Positions 1 through 9,404 of a stretch of DNA of 64,000 nt are shown piece after piece. The notes beneath the pieces were generated by a model. That model ran no database searches. It had not been told where the DNA came from and was given only the letters and a program-made list of their open reading frames with translations. A program made the translations under genes and the position numbers. Position 1 is the stretch's first letter, and the number at the start of each line of letters is the position of its first letter. The stretch comes from Mycoplasmatota bacterium (GTDB lineage: Bacteria; Bacillota_I; Bacilli_A; RF39; UBA660). Location of the stretch: contig JALFCF010000001.1 of the NCBI GenBank assembly GCA_022771205.1, forward strand, positions 210,753-274,752. Direction: 5' to 3'.

Positions 1-414
1 GATGCAGAATATTCTTATCAAGAAATAATAAAAGAAGTACGAAATGAATTACCAGCTGATGCACAAGCTATGGTAGATGGCTATAACACCCTTACATCAC
101 AACAATTTGTTATTGTATCAATAATCATATCGGTAATTGCTATTGTAATAATCGCATTGTTGAAAAAACCATACTATAAATGGATAGTGAATGTAGGAAT
201 AGCAGGAATTATCTCAGCACTATTTATAGCGTTAATAGGAGGCAGTATTTCCCTTCTTGTAAGTGTTGTAATTAATTCTATAAACCAAACTATAAAAGTA
301 AGTGCAACACCAATGTTAATAACAGCAGGAATTATGTTAGTAGTTAGTATTGGATTAATAGTTATAAACAACATTTTAGATAAAAAAATGGAGGATGATC
401 ATGTTATATCCTAG
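1..414 (+). CDS. Membrane protein, 3' end only
   Basis: The frame is open from the first base of the window, so the gene starts upstream; 137 residues are visible. A soluble stretch (about 35 residues) is followed by three hydrophobic segments separated by short charged turns, and a short acidic tail. I recognise no family. The stop lies 14 nt inside the next gene, so the two are probably translationally coupled. The ATG at 70 is internal and has no ribosome binding site. Confidence 0.75.
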   Translation, partial: DAEYSYQEIIKEVRNELPADAQAMVDGYNTLTSQQFVIVSIIISVIAIVIIALLKKPYYKWIVNVGIAGIISALFIALIGGSISLLVSVVINSINQTIKVSATPMLITAGIMLVVSIGLIVINNILDKKMEDDHVIS

Positions 415-1384
415 ATTTTTAGAAAAAAATGATATTATTGGTATTACAGCTCCATCACAAGGAGTTGGTGATCACTTAGAATCCTTTAAAAAATCTATAA
501 AAACTTTAGAAGAATATGGATATAAAATTAAAGAAACTGCAAGTGTCAGAAATAAAGGTATGGTATCAACAACGGGAGAAAAAAGAAGCCAAGAACTAGA
601 TGAAGTAATTACAGATAAGAATGTAAAGATGATTATTTGTGCTAGTGGAGGAGATTTCTTATTAGAAATGTTACCCACTATTAATTGGAAAAATATTAAA
701 CAAAACCCTAAATGGATAATGGGATATTCTGATCCAACAGCATTGCTATATATCACAACAACTAAATTAGATATTGCAACTATATATGGATGTAATGCTG
801 GTAGTTTTGATCAAACAAATCTGCATGAATGTTTAAAAAATAATTTGAAAATACTATCTGGAAATATTCTTACACAAAAAAGCTTTGATTTATATCAAAA
901 AGGTTGGTTGGAAGAGTCTGACGGTTATAATTTAACAGAACCAGTATATTGGGAAGATTTAAATGGAGAAGTAAATATACAAGGAAGAATAATTGGAGGT
1001 TGCCTCGATTGTTTAAAAGATATAATTGGAACACCTTATGATTATACAAAAAAATTTATTGAAAAATATAAAGATGATGGATTTATTTGGTATTTTGATG
1101 TCTGCGAATTATCAGTGGAAGAATTTTATCGTACTTTATTTCAAATGAAAGAGGCAGGATGGTTTGAATATATAAAAGGTGTAGTTGTGGGAAGAGTAGC
1201 AGTACCAAGATGTTTTTATAAGGATTTTTCTTACCAAGATGCCTTAAAAAAAATATTCCCTAATATCCCCTTAATATTTAATGCCGATATCGGACATGTC
1301 CCACCAAAAATGACTATAATTAATGGAAGTATTGCTAAAGTGACTTGCAAAGAGGGAAAAGGTGCAATCTCTCAGACTTTATGA
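401..1384 (+). CDS. LD-carboxypeptidase (S66 / MccF-LdcA family)
   Basis: Serine peptidase of family S66, which trims the terminal D-amino acid from murein tetrapeptides (LdcA) or cleaves microcin-type acyl-adenylates (MccF). The N-terminal 'GITAPS' strand, the nucleophile Ser in 'GYSDPT' near residue 110, a Glu in the 'FDVCELSVEEF' region and the His in 'IGHVPP' near residue 300 make up the family's Ser-Glu-His set. About 327 aa is normal. I chose ATG 401 because GGAGG at 390-394 sits 6 nt upstream; the ATG at 395 touches that site. A peptidoglycan recycling role versus antibiotic self-protection cannot be settled from sequence. Confidence 0.88.
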   Translation: MLYPRFLEKNDIIGITAPSQGVGDHLESFKKSIKTLEEYGYKIKETASVRNKGMVSTTGEKRSQELDEVITDKNVKMIICASGGDFLLEMLPTINWKNIKQNPKWIMGYSDPTALLYITTTKLDIATIYGCNAGSFDQTNLHECLKNNLKILSGNILTQKSFDLYQKGWLEESDGYNLTEPVYWEDLNGEVNIQGRIIGGCLDCLKDIIGTPYDYTKKFIEKYKDDGFIWYFDVCELSVEEFYRTLFQMKEAGWFEYIKGVVVGRVAVPRCFYKDFSYQDALKKIFPNIPLIFNADIGHVPPKMTIINGSIAKVTCKEGKGAISQTL

Positions 1385-1390
1385 TATAAT
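1385..1390 (+). promoter_or_regulatory. Extended -10 promoter for the 80-aa acidic protein
   Basis: TATAAT preceded by TGA (TGNTATAAT), directly after the stop of the peptidase gene. No convincing -35 hexamer at 17 bp. The same syntax recurs throughout the window. Confidence 0.5.
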
Positions 1391-1419
1391 AAGAAAGAAA
1401 AAGAAAAGAGGAGTAGTTT

Positions 1420-1662
1420 ATGTCAGAAGAAGAATTAGAAAAAACAGGAATCCTAAAGGATTTATTGAATAAAGAAGATGAAGAAGAAATGACTATCAAT
1501 GAAATGATAGAAGAATTCTTAGAACAATTAGACTACTTAGATATGGACACAAAGAAAAAACAAAAATTAAAATCACTAGCAAAACAAATACAAGAAGAAA
1601 AAGAAGAAAAAGCAAAAGAATTTTTATTTGATGAATTAAAAAAGGTAGCTAACGAAGAGTAG
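1420..1662 (+). CDS. Small acidic helical protein, unknown
   Basis: 80 residues, very rich in Glu, Lys and Leu, with no hydrophobic segment; probably an all-helical cytoplasmic protein. It has its own extended -10 promoter and a GAGGAG ribosome binding site, and ends in a terminator hairpin that overlaps its last codons. I do not recognise a family. Good expression signals argue that it is a real gene. Confidence 0.7.
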   Translation: MSEEELEKTGILKDLLNKEDEEEMTINEMIEEFLEQLDYLDMDTKKKQKLKSLAKQIQEEKEEKAKEFLFDELKKVANEE

Positions 1663-1673
1663 CTATCTTTTTT
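1643..1673. terminator. Bidirectional terminator
   Basis: A 9-bp stem (AGGTAGCTA with TAGCTATCT, one G-U pair) with an 8-nt loop. A T-run follows on the plus strand and an A-run precedes it, so it serves both the acidic-protein gene and the convergent nucleosidase gene. Confidence 0.8.
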
Positions 1674-2334
1674 ATAATATTTCAATCATTGTTTTAACTA
1701 GTTGACTAGATTTATATGCAGCAATCACTTCAAAATCTTCTTGGCCATCAGAAAAATCAGAAATAGTTCGAACAGCCAAGAAAGGTATACGATTTAATTT
1801 ACAAATATGTCCAATCGAGGCACTTTCCATATCAACTGCATAAGCTCCAGTTGCTGTATAAATGCGATCACGCATATTAGCATCAGTAACAAAACAATCA
1901 CCACTAGCAATAGGAGCAATATAATAGTTTTTAACTTCAATCTTTGCTAAAGCTTCTTCAGCAACATGAATTAATTTAGTGGAAGCAGTTACTTTACCTT
2001 GCTCAGGAACACTATATTCCATAACTCTAGTAGGTTGAAAATCATGATAAGTAACATAATTACTAAGAATAACATCCATTATTTTAACTTTGCTAAGTAA
2101 GCTTCCAGCACAACCAGAGTTGATAATTAAGTCAACATGAAAATGATCAATTAAATATTGAGTCATAGCACCACTATTGACTTTACCAATACCAGAACGA
2201 CATACTACTAACTGTTTTCCTTTATACTCACCTAAATAAATATTCCAAATAGAATCTTCTTCCTCTTTTAATTGAAAAGTTTCAATAAATTTTTCTACTT
2301 CTTCATCAAATGCACCAATAATTCCAATAATCAT
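1672..2334 (-). CDS. mtnN: 5'-methylthioadenosine/S-adenosylhomocysteine nucleosidase
   Basis: Cleaves adenine from methylthioadenosine and S-adenosylhomocysteine, supporting methionine salvage and the activated methyl cycle (and yielding the AI-2 precursor if LuxS is present). The 220-aa length is typical. Visible signatures are the N-terminal 'GIIGAFDEEV' with the catalytic Glu, the 'SGIGKVN' and 'NSGCAGSL' nucleoside-phosphorylase motifs, 'AVDMESAS' with the substrate-binding Glu, and 'TISDFSD' with the catalytic Asp. The usual MEGA is MESA here. The start is preceded by GAGAGGAG. Cytoplasmic and monocistronic. Confidence 0.93.
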   Translation of the reverse strand: MIIGIIGAFDEEVEKFIETFQLKEEEDSIWNIYLGEYKGKQLVVCRSGIGKVNSGAMTQYLIDHFHVDLIINSGCAGSLLSKVKIMDVILSNYVTYHDFQPTRVMEYSVPEQGKVTASTKLIHVAEEALAKIEVKNYYIAPIASGDCFVTDANMRDRIYTATGAYAVDMESASIGHICKLNRIPFLAVRTISDFSDGQEDFEVIAAYKSSQLVKTMIEIL

Positions 2335-2396
2335 AAAATTACTCCTCTCAAAGTGTAAATAATATGTCTAGTATAACATAGATTTAGATATATAAC

Positions 2397-2425
2397 TTCA
2401 AAATTAAATAAAAAAATGATATAAT
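2397..2425 (+). promoter_or_regulatory. Promoter of the MscS-family gene
   Basis: TTCAAA (2397-2402), a 17-bp spacer, then TATAAT (2420-2425) with an extended TGA at 2417-2419. Confidence 0.55.
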
Positions 2426-2449
2426 TATAACCCATAAGGGAGGGATAGC

Positions 2450-3337
2450 ATGGAATATTTTGATAATTTTTGTAAGTATTTAAGTGAATTGACAACTATT
2501 GATAAAACCTATATTTCACTAGTTTTATCTACTACTATTGTAATAATATTATTTAGTTTTTTCAAACGAATCGGTAGAAAAACTATCAAGAAGAAAATAG
2601 AGGGAAGAAAAGAATATTTAATTAATCAAGCAATGCAAATTATTTTAAATGTTGCGGAAGTAATTTTCTTATTATTTATATGGGGAGATTATATTCAAAA
2701 CTTAATGACATTAATTAGTGTTACTTCAGCTGCAATGACCATTGCTTTACGTGAAATAATATTAAACTTTTTCTGTGGTATTTATATAAAAGTAAAAAAA
2801 CCTTTTCAAGTAGAAGACAGAATAGAAGTAAAAGATATAAAAGGAGATGTAATGAATATTTCTTCTTTAAACTTTGAAGTACTAGAAATATCTAATAAAG
2901 AAGAACATGGTCAATCTACCGGAGTTATTGTAACATTTCCTAATTCCATAGTTTGTTCTGAACCAGTAAGAAATCTAAATAAAGGTTTTAAATATGTTTG
3001 GGATGAATTAACTGTAAAAGTACCAATTGACTGTGATTTAGCAAAAAATAAACAGGAATTATATAAAATAGTAAATAATATTGAAATAATTAGAAATATC
3101 CCCAAAAAGATGAAATCACAAATAAATGATATCAATACAACAAATAGAGTTTATTTTAATAAATATGACCCTACTATCTATACAAAAATTGTCGACGATC
3201 ATATTGAATTAACTATTCGTTATCTAATGCATCCCAAAAAAGGACGATTTGTTGAGAGTGTAATTTGGAACAAGATATTAGAGGCCTACAAGGAAGGTAA
3301 TATTGACTTATTTCCAGCTATAACAAAAGAAAGCTAA
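2450..3337 (+). CDS. MscS-family mechanosensitive channel
   Basis: Small-conductance mechanosensitive channel homologue, expected to open under membrane tension and release solutes on hypo-osmotic shock. Three hydrophobic helices occupy roughly residues 20-120. The third runs into the soluble beta domain with 'PFQVEDRIEV' (MscS-type beta motif) and 'VTFPNSIV', followed by an alpha/beta C-terminal part. At 295 aa it matches short MscS proteins. GGGAGG precedes the ATG. The stop codon lies inside a terminator hairpin shared with the convergent glycosyltransferase gene. Confidence 0.88.
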   Translation: MEYFDNFCKYLSELTTIDKTYISLVLSTTIVIILFSFFKRIGRKTIKKKIEGRKEYLINQAMQIILNVAEVIFLLFIWGDYIQNLMTLISVTSAAMTIALREIILNFFCGIYIKVKKPFQVEDRIEVKDIKGDVMNISSLNFEVLEISNKEEHGQSTGVIVTFPNSIVCSEPVRNLNKGFKYVWDELTVKVPIDCDLAKNKQELYKIVNNIEIIRNIPKKMKSQINDINTTNRVYFNKYDPTIYTKIVDDHIELTIRYLMHPKKGRFVESVIWNKILEAYKEGNIDLFPAITKES

Positions 3338-3353
3338 AAAGAGCTTTCTTTTT
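3325..3353. terminator. Bidirectional terminator overlapping two stop codons
   Basis: Stem AAAAGAAAGCT / AGCTTTCTTTT with a 6-nt loop. The TAA of the MscS gene (3335-3337) and the TAG of the minus-strand glycosyltransferase (3334-3336) overlap within it. Confidence 0.8.
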
Positions 3354-4413
3354 CTTTAAATATTTTTCTATTATTTAATAAACGTTCATCGTTAGGTAAA
3401 TAAGTCAAAGCAATATCTACGAAATAAATAGCTTGAGAATATCTTTGTAAATGATAAGCACTAATAGATAATAAATCATAAATAGTACTATCCCAACTAA
3501 AAGGTTCATTGATATAAGTTTTTTCATGAGATTTAATCTCTAAAGCTTTAAAACATAAATCTTCAACACTTTTATAATTTTCTAATTCATACTCCATTAA
3601 AGCTTTTTCTACAAAGGCGTCTCTTAAATGAGGGGCTTCTTTTGCTGCTAAGTCGTACCAGCACCTAGCTTCATCATAATTTTTTAGATTTTTATAACAT
3701 CGTCCAATAAATCTCATAGAGGCAGCACGTTCATCTTTCCAAATTGCTTTGGGCAGTGTTAAATGTTTTTTCAAAGTTTCAATAGATTTATCCCACATTT
3801 TATAATACATATACTCTCGACCCAAATAATGCATATTTCTATCATCATCAGGATTTTCAGCAACAGAAAGTTCTAAAAGAGGTAGATAACTACTTCTAGA
3901 TTTAGAAAGATCTGGATAATGTTTTAAAACTACATCAGGACAGGTAACAACAACTTCCTCTCCTAAAGAGTAGGATAAAACTTCATGTACTGGATGAGTC
4001 CATTGATATCCATCTCTTTTGTGAATTTGATTTAAAAAGAAACTAACAATTGGCTGGTCATCATTATCTAAACTCCAATGATAAGTATATTGAAAACGAG
4101 TAGTGTTTGGATTCCAAGCATTTTCAATCTTTTCTCTCCAACCACTCTCAAACACCTCATCAAAATCCGTACAAACACAAATATCGCAATCTTTAGGAAC
4201 TAAGTCTAAAGACTTGTTTCTAGCAACGTCAAACCGCCATGGAAAAATAACTTCTGAATAAACATGCACACCAGCTTCTTTTAATAAAGATACAGTATTA
4301 TCTGTAGAACCAGTATCTAATACATATATATCATCAGCTTCCTTCATGGAATTGACCCATTTTTTCACAAATTTTTCTTCATTTTTAGAAATTGCATAGA
4401 CACATACCTTCAT
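3334..4413 (-). CDS. GT2 glycosyltransferase with TPR-like C-terminus, SgtA/SunS type
   Basis: The N-terminal GT-A domain has 'ISKNEEKFV', the nucleotide-binding 'DTGSTDNT' and the metal-binding 'DFDE' (DXD) near residue 98. After about residue 190 the sequence becomes paired helices with TPR-like spacing ('NMHYLGREYMYYKMWDKS', 'RFIGRCYKNLKNYDEA'). This two-part architecture is found in SunS and in spore-surface glycosyltransferases such as C. difficile SgtA. ATG 4413 has AAAGGGTG upstream; the longer reading from 4452 has none. It lies directly downstream of the collagen-like gene on the same strand, so that Thr-rich protein is the obvious candidate substrate (inference). Confidence 0.82.
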   Translation of the reverse strand: MKVCVYAISKNEEKFVKKWVNSMKEADDIYVLDTGSTDNTVSLLKEAGVHVYSEVIFPWRFDVARNKSLDLVPKDCDICVCTDFDEVFESGWREKIENAWNPNTTRFQYTYHWSLDNDDQPIVSFFLNQIHKRDGYQWTHPVHEVLSYSLGEEVVVTCPDVVLKHYPDLSKSRSSYLPLLELSVAENPDDDRNMHYLGREYMYYKMWDKSIETLKKHLTLPKAIWKDERAASMRFIGRCYKNLKNYDEARCWYDLAAKEAPHLRDAFVEKALMEYELENYKSVEDLCFKALEIKSHEKTYINEPFSWDSTIYDLLSISAYHLQRYSQAIYFVDIALTYLPNDERLLNNRKIFKEKESSF

Positions 4414-4449
4414 AAATTCACCCTTTCTATTAACTATATGAAGGAAGTT

Positions 4450-5580
<1,131 letters not shown>

Positions 5581-5637
5581 TCAGAAAAAAGAGATAATAA
5601 TTTACCTAAATACATATATATAAAACTGAGGTGAAGT

Positions 5638-6459
5638 ATGAAAAACTATTATATAGTACAAAAAGGAGATACTTTATATGGCATTAGTAGACAATTCGGC
5701 ATCCCAGTAGAAACTATTAAAAGAGAAAATAATTTAACAAACAATACAATCTCCGTAGGTCAAGAGTTAAAGATTCCAACAAGTATAGTAACATCCATTT
5801 ATACAGTAGAAAAAGGAGATACCTTATATCAGATAGCTAAAAAATTTAATACTACAGTTGAAGAATTAATAGAATTAAACCAATTAAAAACAACTAATCT
5901 CTTTTTAGGTCAACAATTGAAAGTCCCAAGAGAGGGAAATGAAGAAGAATCCTACACAACCTATATTGTAAAAGGTGGAGATAGTCTTTATTCAATAGCA
6001 ATGAAATATAACACCACAGTAGAAACTATAAAACAAGCAAACGGTTTGTCATCTAATCTTTTATCTATAGGTCAGATTCTAAAAATACCCACCAAGAATA
6101 TTTCGATAAACTATAAAGAATATGAAGTGAAACCAGGAGACAGTCTTTATAGTATTGCGCAACTGTTTAATACTACGGTAGATGCCATCATGAAAACTAA
6201 TAATTTACAAACAACGATATTATCTGTAGGACAAATTTTAAAGATACCAACCGAAGACTCTACAACAATCACAGGGAAAGAGTGTTTTGGAGAAGGATAT
6301 GTAGAACCAAAATATGAAACTTACACAGTAAAAAAAGGTGATAATTTATATGATATTGCCAGGCGCTACAATACATCTGTAATAACACTTATGGATTTAA
6401 ATAATCTAACTTCTACCAGCCTACAAATAGGTCAAGTATTGAAAGTGAGGGAATTATAA
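5638..6459 (+). CDS. Five-LysM-domain protein
   Basis: Five consecutive LysM modules (about residues 3-46, 55-98, 108-152, 161-204, 227-272), each with the (K/E)KGD(T/S)LY(S/D)IA core and ending in GQ.LK(I/V). It binds N-acetylglucosamine-containing glycans such as peptidoglycan. There is no signal peptide or catalytic domain, which is typical of spore-coat LysM proteins made in the mother cell, though other explanations exist. GAGGTG precedes the ATG. The stop overlaps the next start (TAATG). First gene of a three-gene operon, divergent from the collagen-like gene. Confidence 0.9.
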   Translation: MKNYYIVQKGDTLYGISRQFGIPVETIKRENNLTNNTISVGQELKIPTSIVTSIYTVEKGDTLYQIAKKFNTTVEELIELNQLKTTNLFLGQQLKVPREGNEEESYTTYIVKGGDSLYSIAMKYNTTVETIKQANGLSSNLLSIGQILKIPTKNISINYKEYEVKPGDSLYSIAQLFNTTVDAIMKTNNLQTTILSVGQILKIPTEDSTTITGKECFGEGYVEPKYETYTVKKGDNLYDIARRYNTSVITLMDLNNLTSTSLQIGQVLKVREL

Positions 6460-6869
6460 TGAATTTAGTAAGTTATGAAGAGTTTAAAAAAACTGACAGT
6501 TACCAGACTTTTATTAAAGAAAATCCATCTACTGGCACTCTAAAAGTCGAGGTTTTTACAGCTTATCAAGCAATACCGATATCAGATACAGATATCATAA
6601 TAACTAAAGATATCGATAATCAAAAAGTACTATTTTTTGTTGGTAAAACAGATTCAAGCGGAGTGATTAGTAATATTAAATTACCATCTCCCGAAGAAGA
6701 TAAAGATTATAAACCCGGATCTCCACCAAAATCTACAGTATATGATGTAACCGCCATTCATGAAGGATTTGAAAAAATTAAAAAGTATGATGTAGCAATT
6801 TATGGCAATACGGGAGTTATTCAATATATAAAAATGATTCCTGAAGTAACCATGGAAGGAGAATCATGA
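6459..6869 (+). CDS. Small beta-rich protein of the LysM operon, unknown
   Basis: 136 residues, no signal peptide or membrane segment. The middle ('GTLKVEVFTAYQAIPISDTD' and 'VTAIHEGFEKIKKYDV') resembles the carboxypeptidase-regulatory/transthyretin-like beta fold, but this is only an impression. Coupled to the LysM gene by a TAATG overlap and one base before the next start, so the three products probably act together at the wall or spore layer. Confidence 0.65.
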   Translation: MNLVSYEEFKKTDSYQTFIKENPSTGTLKVEVFTAYQAIPISDTDIIITKDIDNQKVLFFVGKTDSSGVISNIKLPSPEEDKDYKPGSPPKSTVYDVTAIHEGFEKIKKYDVAIYGNTGVIQYIKMIPEVTMEGES

Positions 6870-6870
6870 T

Positions 6871-8223
6871 ATGTTAACAAGAACACCAACCGTACCAAAG
6901 GAAATAACGGTACATTTAGGAGCACCAGATAGTGCAGCGAAAAATATTACAGTCTCTTTTCCAGAATATATTAAAAATGTGGCATCAAATGAAATCTATC
7001 CTTCCTGGCCAACTGATGCTATAAAAGCAAATGTTTTGGCCCAAATATCTTATGCATTAAACAGAGTTTATAATGAGTGGTATCCATCGCAAGGCTATAA
7101 TTTTGATATCACATCAATACCAGCATATGATCAAACATTTAAAGAAGATTCTCAATTTTTCGAAACCATTTCTCAAATAGTAGATGATATTTTTAATAAT
7201 TATATTGTTAAGGAAAATCAAGTACAACCGCTATTTGCTACTTACTGTGATGGAGTAAATACAACTTGCGAGGGATTATCGCAGTGGGGAAGTGTGAATC
7301 TAGCAAAGCAAGGACTATCACCGACAGAAATATTAAAAAAATATTATGGAAATAATATTGAAATCGTATATAATGCTCCAGTGACACCTAATATCCCTTC
7401 ATATCCAGGTTTTCCATTTCGCTTAGGCTCTGCTGGAAACTACATCAGACAACTAAAAATACAATTAAATAGAATCAGTAATAATTATCCAGCCATTCCT
7501 AAAATAGAAGAAGAAAATATCTTTTTTACAACAGATATGGAAGAAAGTGTAAAAAAATTCCAAGAAATATTTGATTTACCAATTACGGGTGAAGTAGATA
7601 AAGGGACTTGGTATGAAGTAAAGTATTTATATAATGCAGTAAAAAAAGTTGCTGATTTAACAGGTGAAGGAATAAATATAGAAGAAGTAGAGTTTCCGTA
7701 TGGAGATACTCTAGAATTAGGAGAAAGCGGTCCATATATCCGAGCTTTAAATTACCTTTTAAATTTCATGTCTTATTTTAATACTAATATTCCTAAATTG
7801 AATTTAACCGGAGAAAATTTTACAGAAGATACAAAAGAAATGGTAATGTCATTTCAAATAGCGTATGAAAAAGAAGCAACTGGTATTGTAAATAGGGAAA
7901 CATGGAATGATCTAGTAACTGCATATAACCAAATAAAAGTAGAAATTCCATCAGAATATCTATATTATGAAGATAAACTTTATCCTGGGATTTTTTTATC
8001 TAAAGGAATGACAGGAGATGATATAGAAAATCTTCAGAAATTTTTATATAACATATGTGACAAAACTCATCAAATACCCGGGGTAAGAATAAATTCTACA
8101 TTTGATGACTTGACAGAAGAATCAATTAAATTTATTCAAAAAAAATATAATTTACCAGTAAATGGTATTGTAGGTCCAGCAACATGGAATAAAATAATAT
8201 CATGGTCTGAAAGTTTAAAGTAA
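6871..8223 (+). CDS. SpoIID-like plus peptidoglycan-binding repeat protein
   Basis: 450 residues. The first 170 contain 'CDGVNTTCEGLSQWGSVNL' and 'GLSPTEILKKYYG', resembling the C-terminal part of SpoIID/LytB glycan-processing proteins (SQWG..LA..G....IL..YY). Three peptidoglycan-binding type-1 modules follow (about residues 185-260, 275-350, 370-448), each ending in a G.V...TW motif. No signal peptide. Clostridial cortex-lytic pre-proteins and spore wall proteins have comparable layouts. AAGGAG precedes ATG 6871. Whether it is enzymatically active is unclear. Confidence 0.75.
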   Translation: MLTRTPTVPKEITVHLGAPDSAAKNITVSFPEYIKNVASNEIYPSWPTDAIKANVLAQISYALNRVYNEWYPSQGYNFDITSIPAYDQTFKEDSQFFETISQIVDDIFNNYIVKENQVQPLFATYCDGVNTTCEGLSQWGSVNLAKQGLSPTEILKKYYGNNIEIVYNAPVTPNIPSYPGFPFRLGSAGNYIRQLKIQLNRISNNYPAIPKIEEENIFFTTDMEESVKKFQEIFDLPITGEVDKGTWYEVKYLYNAVKKVADLTGEGINIEEVEFPYGDTLELGESGPYIRALNYLLNFMSYFNTNIPKLNLTGENFTEDTKEMVMSFQIAYEKEATGIVNRETWNDLVTAYNQIKVEIPSEYLYYEDKLYPGIFLSKGMTGDDIENLQKFLYNICDKTHQIPGVRINSTFDDLTEESIKFIQKKYNLPVNGIVGPATWNKIISWSESLK

Positions 8224-8301
8224 TTGTAAACTAAAGATTAACACTAAAAATGACAACTAAAATAAAAATCAATACAAAGATAGCAAAAAAATAAGAAAGC
8301 A

Positions 8302-8310
8302 TGCTATAAT
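8302..8310 (+). promoter_or_regulatory. Extended -10 promoter
   Basis: TGCTATAAT ahead of the 325-aa gene, followed by the AGGG-type ribosome binding site at about 8330. The 115 bp before this gene show no other feature and no clear terminator for the LysM operon. Confidence 0.5.
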
Positions 8311-8338
8311 AAAAATGTAGTAAAGAAAAGGGTTAGGT

Positions 8339-9316
8339 ATGCGTCATAAAAATAAAAAAGAACAAATAAATAAAATTTTAAAAAAGAAAAAAGAATATCC
8401 AGTAATAGATTTGTATATTACGAACTATAATAATTCAAACTTTTATCTATCACTACTATATAATAATATGATTGATAAATTCAAGGTGTTATATGTTCCA
8501 ATAGATGCCATCGATACAGATAAAATTGAAGAATATTTTTGCTATCAATTTATAAATGTGAAAAGCGTATCTTATATTATAGATCAAATAAAAAATGTAC
8601 TTCCAAAATATGAACAAAAAGAGCTTCGAAATAAGAAAAATAAGAATATTGATAATTTTCAAATAGATTTAGAGATACATATAGAAAAGAAAATATATGA
8701 TTTTCATATGACTAGATATTTACCAAAAGAATGGAAGTTTCTGTTTGAACCTATAGCGTTATTGTTTGAACATGTACCAAACATTATGGGAGAACTAGCT
8801 ATAGAGATATTATCTGTTGTTATGAATACTAATGACTTAATAGAATATCAAAGAAGTTTAAACTGTGATTTATGGAAGAGCGACTTAATGGAATTTTTTC
8901 CTGTTTTAAAAGATGAAAAGAAAATAATGGAAGGAAATTTATCTTTCCTAGAAAAAGTAAATGGAAAGTATTACGCTATTATAGAAAATCATTTGTTAAT
9001 TATTGAATATAATGATTCTTCAAAAATATTAAATATTTTTTGTGATAATAAAGACTTAGTCTACAGTAGTTATACGTATCAAGTATTAAAAGCAATAAAA
9101 GAAAACAATGAGAAACCATTTTTTAAAGTTAAAATAATAGAAGAAAATGAAAAATATAATTATTTATGTCTTGGTGTTGAAAAACAAAAATTACTAGTTA
9201 TTAAGAATAATAAATTATCAACAATTTCACTTTCAAAAAAGAAAAAACAAGAAATTATAATACTAGAAGATAACACAAATACTTTACAAGAAAAATTAGA
9301 TAAGGCCATGATGTGA
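8339..9316 (+). CDS. Hypothetical protein, 325 aa
   Basis: Soluble protein with a basic Lys-rich N-terminus, a central aromatic-rich helical part and a C-terminal beta-like region of repeating short hydrophobic strands ('NGKYYAIIENHLLIIEYN'). I recognise no family, catalytic motif or membrane segment. It has its own promoter and terminator, and base composition like its neighbours. The stop is TGA. Confidence 0.65.
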   Translation: MRHKNKKEQINKILKKKKEYPVIDLYITNYNNSNFYLSLLYNNMIDKFKVLYVPIDAIDTDKIEEYFCYQFINVKSVSYIIDQIKNVLPKYEQKELRNKKNKNIDNFQIDLEIHIEKKIYDFHMTRYLPKEWKFLFEPIALLFEHVPNIMGELAIEILSVVMNTNDLIEYQRSLNCDLWKSDLMEFFPVLKDEKKIMEGNLSFLEKVNGKYYAIIENHLLIIEYNDSSKILNIFCDNKDLVYSSYTYQVLKAIKENNEKPFFKVKIIEENEKYNYLCLGVEKQKLLVIKNNKLSTISLSKKKKQEIIILEDNTNTLQEKLDKAMM

Positions 9317-9326
9317 TGGCTTTTTC
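9302..9326 (+). terminator. Terminator
   Basis: 8-bp stem AAGGCCAT / ATGGCTTT (one G-U) with a 6-nt loop containing the TGA stop, followed by a T-run. Confidence 0.65.
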
Positions 9327-9337
9327 TAAAAAAAAAG

Positions 9338-9379
9338 TTAGCACTCTGTATTGACAACTGCTAATTATAGTGCTATATA
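9338..9379 (+). promoter_or_regulatory. CIRCE operator and promoter of htpG
   Basis: TTAGCACTC (9338-9346), 9-bp spacer, AACTGCTAA (9356-9364): the HrcA-binding CIRCE inverted repeat with two mismatches in the right arm. The -35 TTGACA (9351-9356) lies within it, and a -10 TATATA (9374-9379) follows at exactly 17 bp. HrcA binding would block RNA polymerase. Confidence 0.85.
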
Positions 9380-9404
9380 TAATCTATATAAAGGAGATGT
9401 TAAA

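Noticed and set aside
5638..5700. Sigma-E or sigma-K promoter for the LysM operon
   Set aside because: CATATATATA near 5612 resembles a -10 but does not fit CATANNNTA and has no -35 at the right distance.
9351..9404. N-terminal extension of HtpG from TTG 9351
   Set aside because: This TTG is the -35 box of the CIRCE-controlled promoter; the true start is ATG 9405 with a proper ribosome binding site.
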